Below are positions 51,173 through 59,768 of a stretch of 64,000 bases of DNA, in pieces. How positions within the stretch are numbered: position 1 is the first letter of the stretch; every line of letters starts with the position of its first letter. The stretch lies in contig NZ_AP022567.1 in the NCBI RefSeq assembly GCF_010727475.1, positions 4,030,001 to 4,094,000 on the forward strand, read 5' to 3'. Below the pieces are notes generated by a model. The model was not told the origin of the DNA. It was given only the letters and a program-made list of their open reading frames with translations, and did not search any database. Made by a program: the position numbers and the translations under genes. The DNA is from Mycolicibacterium mageritense (GTDB lineage Bacteria > Actinomycetota > Actinomycetes > Mycobacteriales > Mycobacteriaceae).

Positions 51173-51321
51173 GTTCTTGCGTAGGGAATTTCGCGCAGGT
51201 GGTACGCAGGCTCAAGAAGCTTTAGCGGGGGTTTTCGCGTAGTCCGCTACGCATGTGCGCCGATTTCGGTGATCTCACACTGCTCGTATGAGCAATGTGG
51301 CTCCTCCGAAAGGCAATCATC

Positions 51322-51504
51322 ATGTTACGACTCGTATCAGCCGCTCTCGCGGCGGGAGCAGCGATCGTTTGCGCTCCCATCGCCAGTGCCAACCCGACGC
51401 ATGACGTCCTGTGCTTCACCAATCAAGCTTTCGCCCATGGTCATTCGACCGACTGCGCTGGTGCGAAGAATCCGCTCGGCGACCTGCCTGCGTTCCGGGA
51501 GTGA
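51322..51504 (+). CDS. Small secreted protein, 60 aa
   Basis: The product begins MLRLVSAALAAGAAIVCAPIASANP, a signal peptide with likely cleavage after ASA. The mature peptide is about 36 residues with two cysteines (HDVLCFTNQAFAHGHSTDCAGAKNPLGDLPAF), probably disulfide-linked. AAAGG lies before the ATG at 51322; the open frame starts 9 codons earlier. No function is known. Confidence 0.65.
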   Translation: MLRLVSAALAAGAAIVCAPIASANPTHDVLCFTNQAFAHGHSTDCAGAKNPLGDLPAFRE

Positions 51505-51596
51505 TGAGCCGCTTCCGCGGGCTCAAGAGGTTGTAACACTTGGACCGCATGCGTCACTCTGGCACCGCGGAGGCGGGTGATATGTGCTCTGGAACT

Positions 51597-51618
51597 GTGG
51601 TACCGCCGGTGGTACCAC
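51597..51618. repeat. Inverted repeat in a short gene-poor gap
   Basis: GTGGTACC-GCCGGT-GGTACCAC has exact 8-base arms. It lies between the small secreted protein and the HicB-like gene. It could be a terminator stem or a protein site. The rest of 51505-51682 shows nothing recognisable. Confidence 0.4.
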
Positions 51619-51682
51619 GTTTCGGAAGTGGTTATGCCCTCCGGGAACCTGCCGGCCCCGGACGCCTGGCCGCCCCGGATAC

Positions 51683-52030
51683 CTAATACAGATCACTCAG
51701 CGAAACCGACGGCCGGCCCACGAGTTTCTGAACCACCCACTGGTTCAACGACACTCGTTGTTCCGCGGCCTCGAAAACGAGCCTGGCATGCAATGCCGGC
51801 GAGACCCGGACCATGAACTTGCCGCTGTAGCGATGATCGCCGAGCGATTCCGGCGGGATGTCACCCGCCTCCCTGAGGAATGCGAGTTCTTCGGCGACCT
51901 TCTGCTCGACCGCGGCGATCGCTTCGTGCGCCGTGAGCCCGTGTGCCCAAATGTTCGGGAACTCCAGACACAACCCGAGATAGGTGTGGTCGTCGGCCGA
52001 CCAGTGCGCGCGGTACGTGTACTCGGGCAT
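51683..52030 (-). CDS. HicB-like antitoxin protein, no HicA partner
   Basis: The 115-residue product has a HicB-type N-terminal partial RNase-H fold (YRAHWSADDHTYLGLCLEFPNIWAHGLTAHEAIAAVEQKV) and a C-terminal ribbon-helix-helix (KFMVRVSPALHARLVFEAAEQRVSLNQWVVQKL). HicB normally neutralises the small HicA RNase encoded next to it. No HicA-like frame is seen on either side, so this is an orphan, either a stand-alone regulator or a remnant. Confidence 0.82.
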   Translation of the reverse strand: MPEYTYRAHWSADDHTYLGLCLEFPNIWAHGLTAHEAIAAVEQKVAEELAFLREAGDIPPESLGDHRYSGKFMVRVSPALHARLVFEAAEQRVSLNQWVVQKLVGRPSVSLSDLY

Positions 52031-52120
52031 GCCGCAATCATCGCGCCCCCGACCGACATGTCCTGATTTGTGGGATGCGTGTCCTAGACGCCATCGGACT
52101 GTGCCGCCAACATTGAAGGC

Positions 52121-53083
52121 GTGACGCGATCGGTGGTGATCCTCGGCTACTCCGGGGTGCAAGCGCTCGACCTGGCCGGACCGTTCGACGTGTTCACCGC
52201 CGCGACACTGGTCCTGGCCGGCGAGGGCCGTACCGACGACGGCTACGTCGTCACGCTCACGTCCGCCGACAGTGAGCCCGTCACGACCCTCACGGGCCTC
52301 GAATTCGTCGCTCAACCCCTGCCTGACCCGGCCGACGCGATCGACACGCTCCTCATCCCCGGCGGCATCGGCGCCGACACGGCCCGCGCCAAACCCGAGG
52401 TCATCGACTGGATCAAGACCGCGTCGGCCCGTCGCGTCGTCACCGTCTGCACGGGCGCGTTCCTCGCCGCCCAGGCCGGTCTGCTCGACGGCTGTCCGGC
52501 CACCACGCACTGGGCCTCGGCCGGCCGGCTTGCCAGCGAGTTCCCCAACATCGCGGTGGATCCCGATCCGATCTTCATCCGCAGCTCGGACCGCGTGTGG
52601 ACGGCGGCCGGGGTTACGGCCGGCATCGACCTGGCACTGGCCCTTGTCGAGGACGACTACGGGACAGACATCGCCCAGACTGTCGCGCGCTGGTTGGTTC
52701 TCTATCTGCGTAGGCCCGGCGGGCAGACGCAATTCGCCGCACCGGTATGGATGCCGCGCGCCAAACGCGCGCCGATCCGCGAAGTGCAGGAGCTGATCGA
52801 GGCCGAACCCGGCGGATTGCACCGCATTTCAGAGCTGGCCCAGCGGGCCGCCATGAGCCCACGGCATTTCACCCGGGTGTTCACCGACGAGGTGGGTGAG
52901 GCGCCGGGAGCCTACGTCGAGCGGATCCGCACCGACGCCGCGCGGCGTCAGCTCGAAGAGACCGACGACACCATTACCGTGATCGCGACTCGCTGCGGAT
53001 TCGGCACAGCCGAAACCATGCGGCGCAATTTTGTTCGACGCCTTGGCATTTCACCCGACCAGTACCGGAAAACCTTCGCCTAG
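52121..53083 (+). CDS. GlxA-family regulator: DJ-1/PfpI domain plus AraC HTH
   Basis: The 320 residues have an N-terminal DJ-1/PfpI domain (VILGYSGVQALDLAGPFDVF, VTVCTGAFLAAQAGLLDG with the conserved Cys in its nucleophile elbow) and a C-terminal AraC domain (ISELAQRAAMSPRHFTRVFTDEVG and IATRCGFGTAETMRRNFVRRLGISPDQYRK). GlxA-type proteins regulate catabolic genes. The next gene encodes a free DJ-1/PfpI protein and follows by 10 bases, a common pairing. GTG start. Confidence 0.88.
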   Translation: MTRSVVILGYSGVQALDLAGPFDVFTAATLVLAGEGRTDDGYVVTLTSADSEPVTTLTGLEFVAQPLPDPADAIDTLLIPGGIGADTARAKPEVIDWIKTASARRVVTVCTGAFLAAQAGLLDGCPATTHWASAGRLASEFPNIAVDPDPIFIRSSDRVWTAAGVTAGIDLALALVEDDYGTDIAQTVARWLVLYLRRPGGQTQFAAPVWMPRAKRAPIREVQELIEAEPGGLHRISELAQRAAMSPRHFTRVFTDEVGEAPGAYVERIRTDAARRQLEETDDTITVIATRCGFGTAETMRRNFVRRLGISPDQYRKTFA

Positions 53084-53093
53084 AGGAGACATC

Positions 53094-53816
53094 ATGCAGA
53101 TCGCAATCGTGCTCTACCCGGGATTCACGGCCCTCGACTTCATCGGGCCGTACGAGATCTTGCACTACCTGCCCGACGCCGAGGTCCGGTTCGTCTGGCA
53201 TGAGCCCGGTCCGATAACCGCGGATTCCGGCGTGCTGGTGATCGGCGCAACCCACTCATTCGACGAAACCCCGTCGCCCGACGTCATTCTCGTGCCCGGT
53301 GGGCCGACCACCATCGAGCATGCCCGCGACGAGAACGTGCTGGCCTGGCTGCGCCGCGCCCACCAGACGGCGAGCTGGACGACCTCGGTGTGCTCGGGCT
53401 CGGTGTTGCTGGCCGCAGCGGGCATCCTCGACGGGCGCCGCGCCACCTCCCACTGGATGGCGCTGCCGGTGCTCAAGACGTTCGGCGTGACGCCTGTCTC
53501 AGAGCAGCGCATCGTCGATGCGGGGGATCAGGTCGTGACCGCGGCGGGGGTGTCCGCAGGCATCGACCTGGGGTTGTGGTTGGCGGGGCAGATCGCCGGT
53601 GAGGCGAAGGCCAAGGCCATCCAGCTCGGCATCGAATACGACCCGCAACCCCCGTTCGATTCCGGGCACATGTCGAAGGCATCGGCCGCGACCAAGGCCA
53701 CCGCCACGGCGCTGCTGTCCAAGGATCTGGTGAAGCCGGCCGCGATCAAGGCAACCACGCTGTTGTTGTGGGACCAGGCGATCGGCAAGGTGCGTCGCCG
53801 TCGCGCGGCCTCTTGA
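53094..53816 (+). CDS. DJ-1/PfpI family protein, isonitrile hydratase-like
   Basis: The 240-residue product has MQIAIVLYPGFTALDFIGPYEIL, VILVPGGPTTIE and WTTSVCSGSVLLAAAGILDGRRATSHW, with the reactive cysteine at about C101. The layout resembles isonitrile hydratase (InhA-type), which converts isonitriles to N-formamides, but DJ-1 proteins have many activities. GAGGAG precedes the ATG. It is co-transcribed with the GlxA-type regulator. Confidence 0.82.
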   Translation: MQIAIVLYPGFTALDFIGPYEILHYLPDAEVRFVWHEPGPITADSGVLVIGATHSFDETPSPDVILVPGGPTTIEHARDENVLAWLRRAHQTASWTTSVCSGSVLLAAAGILDGRRATSHWMALPVLKTFGVTPVSEQRIVDAGDQVVTAAGVSAGIDLGLWLAGQIAGEAKAKAIQLGIEYDPQPPFDSGHMSKASAATKATATALLSKDLVKPAAIKATTLLLWDQAIGKVRRRRAAS

Positions 53817-53823
53817 CGGCCGC

Positions 53824-54828
53824 TCAAGCAGGTAGGCCGAAGACCCGCTGCGCAGTGCGGTGGCTGATGCTGTCGCGCTGGCGTTCTGTGAGGGGAGCGG
53901 TCCGGAGAAACGCTACGGCATCGGCGGTCTCTTCGTAGGGTGCGTCGATCGCGAACATGATGTTGTCGTCGCCGACCGCGTGCAGGGCGAGATCGAGGAC
54001 GTGGGTGTCATCGATGCCGCTCGTGGTGATGACGAAGTTTCTGCGGAAGTACTCGCTCGGTGCGAGCTCGAGTTCGGGGGCTTCGCCGGCCGCACCGGCG
54101 ATCTTGCGGGTGTATGCATGGCGGTTGTCGATACGCCTGAGCCAGTAGGGGATTCCTTCACCGAGGTGTCCGAGCACAACGGTGAGGCCCGGGTATCGGT
54201 CGAACACGCCGCTGAGAATGAGTCGCATCGCGTGCAGGCCGGCTTCGGCCTGGTAGCCCCATACCGCTGCCTGCATCCCGTAGTCGTCGTAGGGGCCGGT
54301 GACGCTGAACATCCGCGGGTGCAGGTAAATCGGGGCGTTGTGCTGTGTGGCGGCGTCGAGTAATGGAGTGAATCGCGGCTCGTCGAGATAGTGCCCGCCG
54401 GTGTGCGAATTGATCATGATGCCGTTGAGTCTCAGTGGGCCCATGATGCGTTCGATCTCGTCCGCGGCGGCCGTAGGATCCTGCGGTGCAACGGTTCCCA
54501 GAGCGCCGAACCGCTCGGGATGATCGCGCACGATTTCGGCGAGGCTGTCGTTGGCGGTTTGTGCGAGCGAAACCGCTTGGGCTGCCGGATAGGGTTGCAC
54601 ACCGGGCGGGTTGATGCTCAGTATCGCCATGTCCTGGCCGACGGCGTCCATCGTCGCGATGCGTGCGTCGATGTCGGTGAGCGCAGCCCGGACGGGACCG
54701 GTCTCGACCGTGCGCATGAGGCCTACCTCGGTACGGTCGGCAGCCGTCACGTCGAGGCGGTGCGCGATCTGCAGGTACTCCTCGGTGGCGACATGTTCTT
54801 CGACCGCGATGATGCGTTGGTGATTCAT
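53824..54828 (-). CDS. Amidohydrolase-2 family protein, resorcylate decarboxylase-like
   Basis: The 334 residues begin with RIIAVEEHVATEEYL; an ExH in place of the HxH metal site is characteristic of gamma-resorcylate and related non-oxidative decarboxylases. Later IYLHPRMFS supplies the metal-binding His, and FAIDAPYEETADA the Asp. The substrate would be a hydroxybenzoate-type acid. It is the last gene of an operon with an SDR and a Dabb protein, divergent from a LysR regulator. Confidence 0.82.
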   Translation of the reverse strand: MNHQRIIAVEEHVATEEYLQIAHRLDVTAADRTEVGLMRTVETGPVRAALTDIDARIATMDAVGQDMAILSINPPGVQPYPAAQAVSLAQTANDSLAEIVRDHPERFGALGTVAPQDPTAAADEIERIMGPLRLNGIMINSHTGGHYLDEPRFTPLLDAATQHNAPIYLHPRMFSVTGPYDDYGMQAAVWGYQAEAGLHAMRLILSGVFDRYPGLTVVLGHLGEGIPYWLRRIDNRHAYTRKIAGAAGEAPELELAPSEYFRRNFVITTSGIDDTHVLDLALHAVGDDNIMFAIDAPYEETADAVAFLRTAPLTERQRDSISHRTAQRVFGLPA

Positions 54829-54843
54829 GGAATTCCTTGTGGT

Positions 54844-55596
54844 TCAGGCTCGGCGGCCGCCGTCGACGGACATGGCGATGCCGGTGACGTATGAGGAGTG
54901 ATCGGAGCAGAGCCAGATCACGGCTTCGGCGATCTCGTCGGGGGTGGCGAACCTGCCCAGCGGCGTGGCGGCCTCCTGGAGGGCGATCGTCTCCGCGCCG
55001 GGGTCGACCCGATCGAACATCTCTGTTCGGGTGATGCCAGGCGCAACGGCGTTGACCCGGATCCCGGCCGACGCGTAATCGACGGCGGCGACCTTGGTCA
55101 GCCCGACCACTCCGTGCTTGCTCGCCACATAGGAGGGTGCCTGGGGGATCGCATACAGGCCGCCGTTGGACGCAACATTGACGATCGCGCCGCCACCCGC
55201 CCGCAGCAGTTCGGGGATCTCGTACTTCATCGACAGGAATGTCCCCGTGAGGTTGATTCGTATGATCCGGTCCCACGCTGTCAGCTGCATTGCGGTGAGA
55301 TCCTGTCCCGTCGAGGTGATTGCGGCATTGTTGACGGCGAAGTTCAGCCCCCCGAAGGTTTCGACGGTCTGCCGGATGGCCGAACGTACGGAGTCCTCGT
55401 CGGCGATGTCGGTCGTGACGGCCACCGCGGTTCCGCCGGCACTGGCGATCGTCGACCTCGTCGCCTCGGCTCCGTCCGCGTCGATGTCCAGCACCGCGAC
55501 CGCCGCCCCGCGCCGAGCGAGGCCGGTGGCGATCGCACGTCCGATACCGCTGCCCGCACCGGTTACCAAACCGGCCTTGCCGGTGAACTCGCCCAT
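54844..55596 (-). CDS. Short-chain dehydrogenase/reductase (FabG-like)
   Basis: The 250-residue product has GLVTGAGSGIGRAIATGL, NFAVNNAAITS and APSYVASKHGVVGLTKVAA with the YxxxK pair, ending SVDGGRRA. It is encoded between the decarboxylase-like gene (15-base gap) and the Dabb gene (TGATG overlap), so it likely acts on the same substrate. Cofactor and substrate are undetermined. Confidence 0.88.
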   Translation of the reverse strand: MGEFTGKAGLVTGAGSGIGRAIATGLARRGAAVAVLDIDADGAEATRSTIASAGGTAVAVTTDIADEDSVRSAIRQTVETFGGLNFAVNNAAITSTGQDLTAMQLTAWDRIIRINLTGTFLSMKYEIPELLRAGGGAIVNVASNGGLYAIPQAPSYVASKHGVVGLTKVAAVDYASAGIRVNAVAPGITRTEMFDRVDPGAETIALQEAATPLGRFATPDEIAEAVIWLCSDHSSYVTGIAMSVDGGRRA

Positions 55597-55910
55597 CACA
55601 GCGGCTCGTGATTCGCCCATGCGACCCGGTATGGGTTCCGCGCCTGCCAGTGATGGATCACCGCGGCTGCGCCCGGCGCGGCGAAGAGCCTTTCCAGGGC
55701 GTCGAGATCGGCGACGTCGAACTGCAGGATCGCGGTTGCGACGAGGGCTGGAATCTCGCCTTCGCCCGAAACGGGGATGTGGCGTCGCGCGGAGAACCCC
55801 TCGACGGTCCCGGTGCCTCGCATCGATTTCTCGATATCTGCAAGGAACTGATCGAGTTCGGTGTCGGCTATTGGTTCGTCGAACGATATGAGCATCGTGT
55901 GCCTGATCAT
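55596..55910 (-). CDS. Dabb-domain (stress-responsive A/B barrel) protein
   Basis: The 104-residue product (MIRHTMLISFDEPIADTE...) begins with the strand I-x-H typical of Dabb proteins, and has MRGTGTVEGFSARRHIPV and ATAILQFDVADLDALERLFA. Dimeric A/B barrels include hydroxybenzoate-related cyclases and chlorite-dismutase-like proteins. It is the first gene of the operon and shares one base with the SDR start. ATG at 55910 was chosen at the family start; the frame is open further up. Confidence 0.78.
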   Translation of the reverse strand: MIRHTMLISFDEPIADTELDQFLADIEKSMRGTGTVEGFSARRHIPVSGEGEIPALVATAILQFDVADLDALERLFAAPGAAAVIHHWQARNPYRVAWANHEPL

Positions 55911-55980
55911 GACTCCAGATAACCGCCGCAAGCGGGCGCTGGTCCAATACCTGTTGGCCAAATATCAATAACCTGTAGGC

Positions 55981-56838
55981 ATGAATGATCTGGAGACGCG
56001 GGAGCTGCGGTATTTCATAGCCGTCGCGGAGGATCTGCATTTTGGCCGCGCCGCCACCAGGCTGGCCATCGCCCAGCCGGCGCTTTCGAAGGCGATCAAG
56101 CGGCTCGAGACCAGGCTCGGGGTTGCGTTGTTCATCCGGTCCAGCCGCAGCGTCGCACTCACCCATGCCGGCGAGGTGTTGCTCGAACACGGCAGGTCTG
56201 CACTCAACGCGCTGTCGGTAGCCGTAGAACGCGCCAAGCGGGTCGGCACCGACGAACACCTTCGGCTGGTGCTGAAACCGGGCGGTGACGCCAACTTGCT
56301 GTCGGCGATTCTCGCCGCATATTCCCGCCATCCCGACGCTCGACGGGTCGACATCCTGTTCAGCGGCGCAACAGATCGAATCGACTACTTGCACGACGGG
56401 CGGGCGGACGTGGCCCTGCTATATGTGCCTTTCGACGACACCACGGGACTGGCCTACAAGACGCTCCTCGTCGAAGACAGGGTCGCCGTGCTCCCGGCCG
56501 ATCACCGTTTGGCCGGACGCGCCTGTGTGCGTTGGGCAGACCTGGACGGCGAGACGTTCCCGCGGTGGCCAGGGATCGCGGGCAGCGGGACCGGGCCGGA
56601 CGTGACGGACGTGGCGCAGTTGTTTCCCCTGGTGGCCATCGGCAGGTTGATCGCCGTGCTACCTCGGTCACTCGTCAGCCCTATGGCACCGGGCGTGGTG
56701 CTCGTCCCCGTGGAAGACGCCGAGGCGAGCCGAATCGTCATCGCGCGATCTGACCGCGACCAGCGCAGCACCGTCGCCACGTTCATCGCCGCCGCGGCCA
56801 GCGTCGCGCAGCGACCGGACCCGTCTCGAGCTTCCTGA
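55981..56838 (+). CDS. LysR-family transcriptional regulator
   Basis: The 285-residue protein has the LysR HTH (ELRYFIAVAEDLHFGRAATRLAIAQPALSKAIKRLETRLG) and a periplasmic-binding-protein-like effector domain. It is divergent from the Dabb/SDR/decarboxylase operon across a 70-base gap, the standard arrangement for a regulator and its target. The effector is probably an aromatic acid. The gap holds TTGGCCAA and AT-rich stretches but no site I can define. Confidence 0.9.
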   Translation: MNDLETRELRYFIAVAEDLHFGRAATRLAIAQPALSKAIKRLETRLGVALFIRSSRSVALTHAGEVLLEHGRSALNALSVAVERAKRVGTDEHLRLVLKPGGDANLLSAILAAYSRHPDARRVDILFSGATDRIDYLHDGRADVALLYVPFDDTTGLAYKTLLVEDRVAVLPADHRLAGRACVRWADLDGETFPRWPGIAGSGTGPDVTDVAQLFPLVAIGRLIAVLPRSLVSPMAPGVVLVPVEDAEASRIVIARSDRDQRSTVATFIAAAASVAQRPDPSRAS

Positions 56839-56853
56839 AGTAGGGTCAGCCAG

Positions 56854-57630
56854 GTGAATCTGGCTTTCGACGACCGAGGCAAGGGCGACCCGGTGCTGTT
56901 CATCGCAGGCCGTGGCGGCGCAGGCCGGACCTGGCACCTGCACCAGGTACCGGAGTTCCAGCGGGCCGGCTACCGGGTCATCACGTTCGACAACCGCGGC
57001 ATCGGCGCGACCGAGAACGCCGAGGATTTCGACACCGCGCAGATGGTGGCCGACACCGCCGAGCTCATCGAGAAACTCGGCGCCGCGCCGGCCCGGCTCG
57101 TGGGGGTGTCGATGGGTTCGTTCATCGCACAGGAGTTGATGGTGGCGCGGCCCGACCTGGTGCACTCCGCGGTGCTGATGGCCACCCGGGGCCGCCACGA
57201 CCGGGCCCGCGATTTCTTCCGCGACGCCGAGCGTGATCTGGCGCTCTCCGGGATCCAGTTGCCGGCGTCGTTCGACGCGAAAGTGCGGATGCTGGAGAGC
57301 TTTTCGCCCAAAACCCTCGACGACGACCAGGTGGTCCGGGACTGGAGCGAGATGTTCATGATGTGGCCGACCAAGCAGACCCCGGGCCTGCGTCGGCAGC
57401 TCGACATCGGCCCGGACGGCAACCGGTTGCCCGCCTACCGGTCGATCACCGCGCCCGTGCTGGTCATGGGGTTCGCCGACGACGTGGTGCTTCCGTCACA
57501 TCTGGGCCGCGAGGTGGCCGACGCCATCCCCAACGCGCGCTTCCTGGAGATCCCGGACACCGGCCACCTGGGCTTCATCGAAAAACCGCAGGAAGTCAAC
57601 GCTGCGATCCTCAAGTTCTTCGCCGAATAA
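56854..57630 (+). CDS. bpoC: Alpha/beta hydrolase BpoC-like (Rv0554)
   Basis: The 258-residue hydrolase has FIAGRGGAGRTWHLH (oxyanion region), VGVSMGSFIAQELM with the nucleophile Ser, VLVMGFADDVVLP with the Asp region and DTGHLGFIEKPQE with the catalytic His. The family was once called non-haem bromoperoxidase; the position between menC and menD in mycobacteria is conserved. Its role is unclear; no SHCHC-synthase (MenH) activity can be claimed from sequence. GTG start; menD follows by 9 bases. Confidence 0.85.
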   Translation: MNLAFDDRGKGDPVLFIAGRGGAGRTWHLHQVPEFQRAGYRVITFDNRGIGATENAEDFDTAQMVADTAELIEKLGAAPARLVGVSMGSFIAQELMVARPDLVHSAVLMATRGRHDRARDFFRDAERDLALSGIQLPASFDAKVRMLESFSPKTLDDDQVVRDWSEMFMMWPTKQTPGLRRQLDIGPDGNRLPAYRSITAPVLVMGFADDVVLPSHLGREVADAIPNARFLEIPDTGHLGFIEKPQEVNAAILKFFAE

Positions 57631-57639
57631 GGTGGAGGG

Positions 57640-59259
57640 GTGAACCCATCGACGGCACAGGCCCGCGTCGTCGTCGACGAACTGATTCGCGGCGGTGTCC
57701 GTGACGTCGTGCTGTGCCCGGGCTCGCGGAACGCCCCGCTGGCGTTCGCGCTCGCCGACGCCGACCGCACGGGCCGCATCCGACTGCACGTCCGCATCGA
57801 CGAACGCACGGCCGGCTACCTGGCCATCGGTCTCGCGGTCGCCGAACGGGCGCCGGTCTGCGTCGCGATGACCTCGGGCACCGCGGTGGCCAACCTGGGG
57901 CCCGCGGTCGTGGAGGCCAACTACGCGCGCGTACCGCTGATCGTGCTGAGCGCCAACCGGCCCTACGAACTGCTCGGCACCGGAGCCAACCAGACCTTCG
58001 AGCAGCTCGGCTACTTCGGCACGCAGGTGCGGGCCAATATCAGCCTGGGCCTCGCCGAAGATCGTCCAGAGAATCTGGACACCCTCAACGCCCAGTGGCG
58101 TTCGGCGACGTGCCGCGTACTGGTCGCCGCGACCGGCTCGCGCAGCGCCAACGCCGGGCCCGTGCAATTCGACATCCCGTTGCGTGAGCCCCTGGTGCCC
58201 GACACGGAGGACAAGTCCTTCCCGCCCGGCCGTCCTGACGGCAAGCCGTGGACCTACACGCCGCCGGTCACGTTCGACCAGCCGCTGGACATCGACCTCA
58301 CGCCGGACACCGTCGTCATCGCCGGGCACGGCGCAGGCGAACATCCCAACCTGGCCGAGCTCCCGACGGTCGCCGAGCCCACCGCGCCTGCGGTCGCCAA
58401 CCCGTTGCACCCGCTGGCGCTGCGGCTGGTGCACCCGCAGCAGGTCATCATGCTGGGCCGGCCGACCCTGCACCGGCCGGTGTCGGCGTTGCTGGCCGAT
58501 CCGTCGGTGCCCGTCTACGCGCTCACCACCGGCCCGCGTTGGCCCGACGTGTCCGGCAATTCACAGGCCAACGGCACCCGGGCGGTGACCACGGGCACGC
58601 CGAGTGCAGCGTGGCTGCACCGCTGCGCCGAGGTCAACCAGCACGCGATCGCGGCGGTGCGCGGTCAGCTCGCGGCGCATCCGCTGACCACGGGTCTGCA
58701 CGTGGCCGCCGCGGTTGCCGACGCTTTGCGTCCCGGGGACCAGCTGGTGCTCGGCGCGTCCAACCCCGTGCGCGACGCGGCGCTGGTCGGGCTGAACCCG
58801 CGCGGCATCAAGGTCCGGTCGAATCGCGGCGTGGCCGGTATCGATGGCACGGTGTCCACGGCCATCGGCGCGGCACTCGCACATCAGGGCCGCACCGTCG
58901 CGTTGATCGGAGACCTGACATTCGTGCACGACAGCTCGGGCCTGCTGATCGGGCCGACCGAGCCGACGCCGCGCAATCTGACCATCGTGGTGTCCAACGA
59001 CAACGGCGGCGGCATCTTCGAGCTGCTCGAACAGGGTGATCCCCGGTTCTCCGACGTGTCGTCGCGCATCTTCGGCACCCCGCACGATGTGGACGTCGGC
59101 GCACTGTGCCGGGCCTATCACGTCGAGAGCCGGCAGATCGAGGTCGACGCGCTCGGCGCAGCACTGGACGAGCCGTTCGACGGCATGCGGGTGCTGGAGG
59201 TGAAGGCCGACCGGTCGTCGCTGCGTGCCCTGCACGCATCGATCAAGGCCGCCCTGTGA
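57640..59259 (+). CDS. menD: SEPHCHC synthase MenD
   Basis: MenD is the thiamine diphosphate enzyme that joins 2-oxoglutarate and isochorismate, the first committed menaquinone step. The 539-residue product has LCPGSRNAPLAFALADA and DERTAGYLAIGLA at the N-terminus, the Glu for ThDP activation in that region, and the ThDP motif VALIGDLTFVHDSSGLL...VVSNDNGGGIFELL. GTG start. The stop overlaps the DUF3592 gene (GTGA). Confidence 0.95.
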   Translation: MNPSTAQARVVVDELIRGGVRDVVLCPGSRNAPLAFALADADRTGRIRLHVRIDERTAGYLAIGLAVAERAPVCVAMTSGTAVANLGPAVVEANYARVPLIVLSANRPYELLGTGANQTFEQLGYFGTQVRANISLGLAEDRPENLDTLNAQWRSATCRVLVAATGSRSANAGPVQFDIPLREPLVPDTEDKSFPPGRPDGKPWTYTPPVTFDQPLDIDLTPDTVVIAGHGAGEHPNLAELPTVAEPTAPAVANPLHPLALRLVHPQQVIMLGRPTLHRPVSALLADPSVPVYALTTGPRWPDVSGNSQANGTRAVTTGTPSAAWLHRCAEVNQHAIAAVRGQLAAHPLTTGLHVAAAVADALRPGDQLVLGASNPVRDAALVGLNPRGIKVRSNRGVAGIDGTVSTAIGAALAHQGRTVALIGDLTFVHDSSGLLIGPTEPTPRNLTIVVSNDNGGGIFELLEQGDPRFSDVSSRIFGTPHDVDVGALCRAYHVESRQIEVDALGAALDEPFDGMRVLEVKADRSSLRALHASIKAAL

Positions 59260-59768
59260 GACGGATCCCGGCGGCGGTGACGGGACGGCTGAAAGCCGTC
59301 GCGCAGGCACTCATCCCGCATCTCTACGGCGAGCCCGGCGAGACCAAGTCGCAGCGCATCATCCGCCGGGTGCGGATCGGCGTGGTGATCGTCGCCTGCC
59401 TGGTGACGCTGCAGTCGGTGCTGCTGGTGCTCGGCGCGTGGCGCAACGACCAGCAGATCGAGCGCAACATGGGTGTCGCGGCGGCCGAGGTGCTCAGTGC
59501 GGGTCCGCGACGCTCGACCATCGAGTTCGTCACGCCCGACCGCGTGACCTACCGGCCCGAGCTGGGTGTGCTCTACCCGTCCGAACTCGACACCGGCATG
59601 CGGATCTACGTCGAGTACGACAAGAACGATCCGGACCTGGTGCGGGTCCGGGACCGTGACGCGTCCCTGGCGATCATCCCGGCCGGGTCGATCGCGGTGG
59701 TCGGATGGCTGGTCGCGGGTGCCGCCCTGGCCGGGCTGGCAGTACTGCAGAAACGGCTCAACCGTTGA
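59256..59768 (+). CDS. DUF3592 membrane protein (Rv0556-like)
   Basis: The 170 residues have two helices (about 38-58 and 143-163) flanking an extracytoplasmic domain with RRSTIEFVTPDRVTYRPELGVLYPSELDTGMRIYVEYDKNDPDLVRVR, the DUF3592 pattern. Function unknown. GTG start inside the menD stop shows coupling. The end overlaps the convergent DsbA-like gene by 11 bases. Confidence 0.85.
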   Translation: MRRIPAAVTGRLKAVAQALIPHLYGEPGETKSQRIIRRVRIGVVIVACLVTLQSVLLVLGAWRNDQQIERNMGVAAAEVLSAGPRRSTIEFVTPDRVTYRPELGVLYPSELDTGMRIYVEYDKNDPDLVRVRDRDASLAIIPAGSIAVVGWLVAGAALAGLAVLQKRLNR

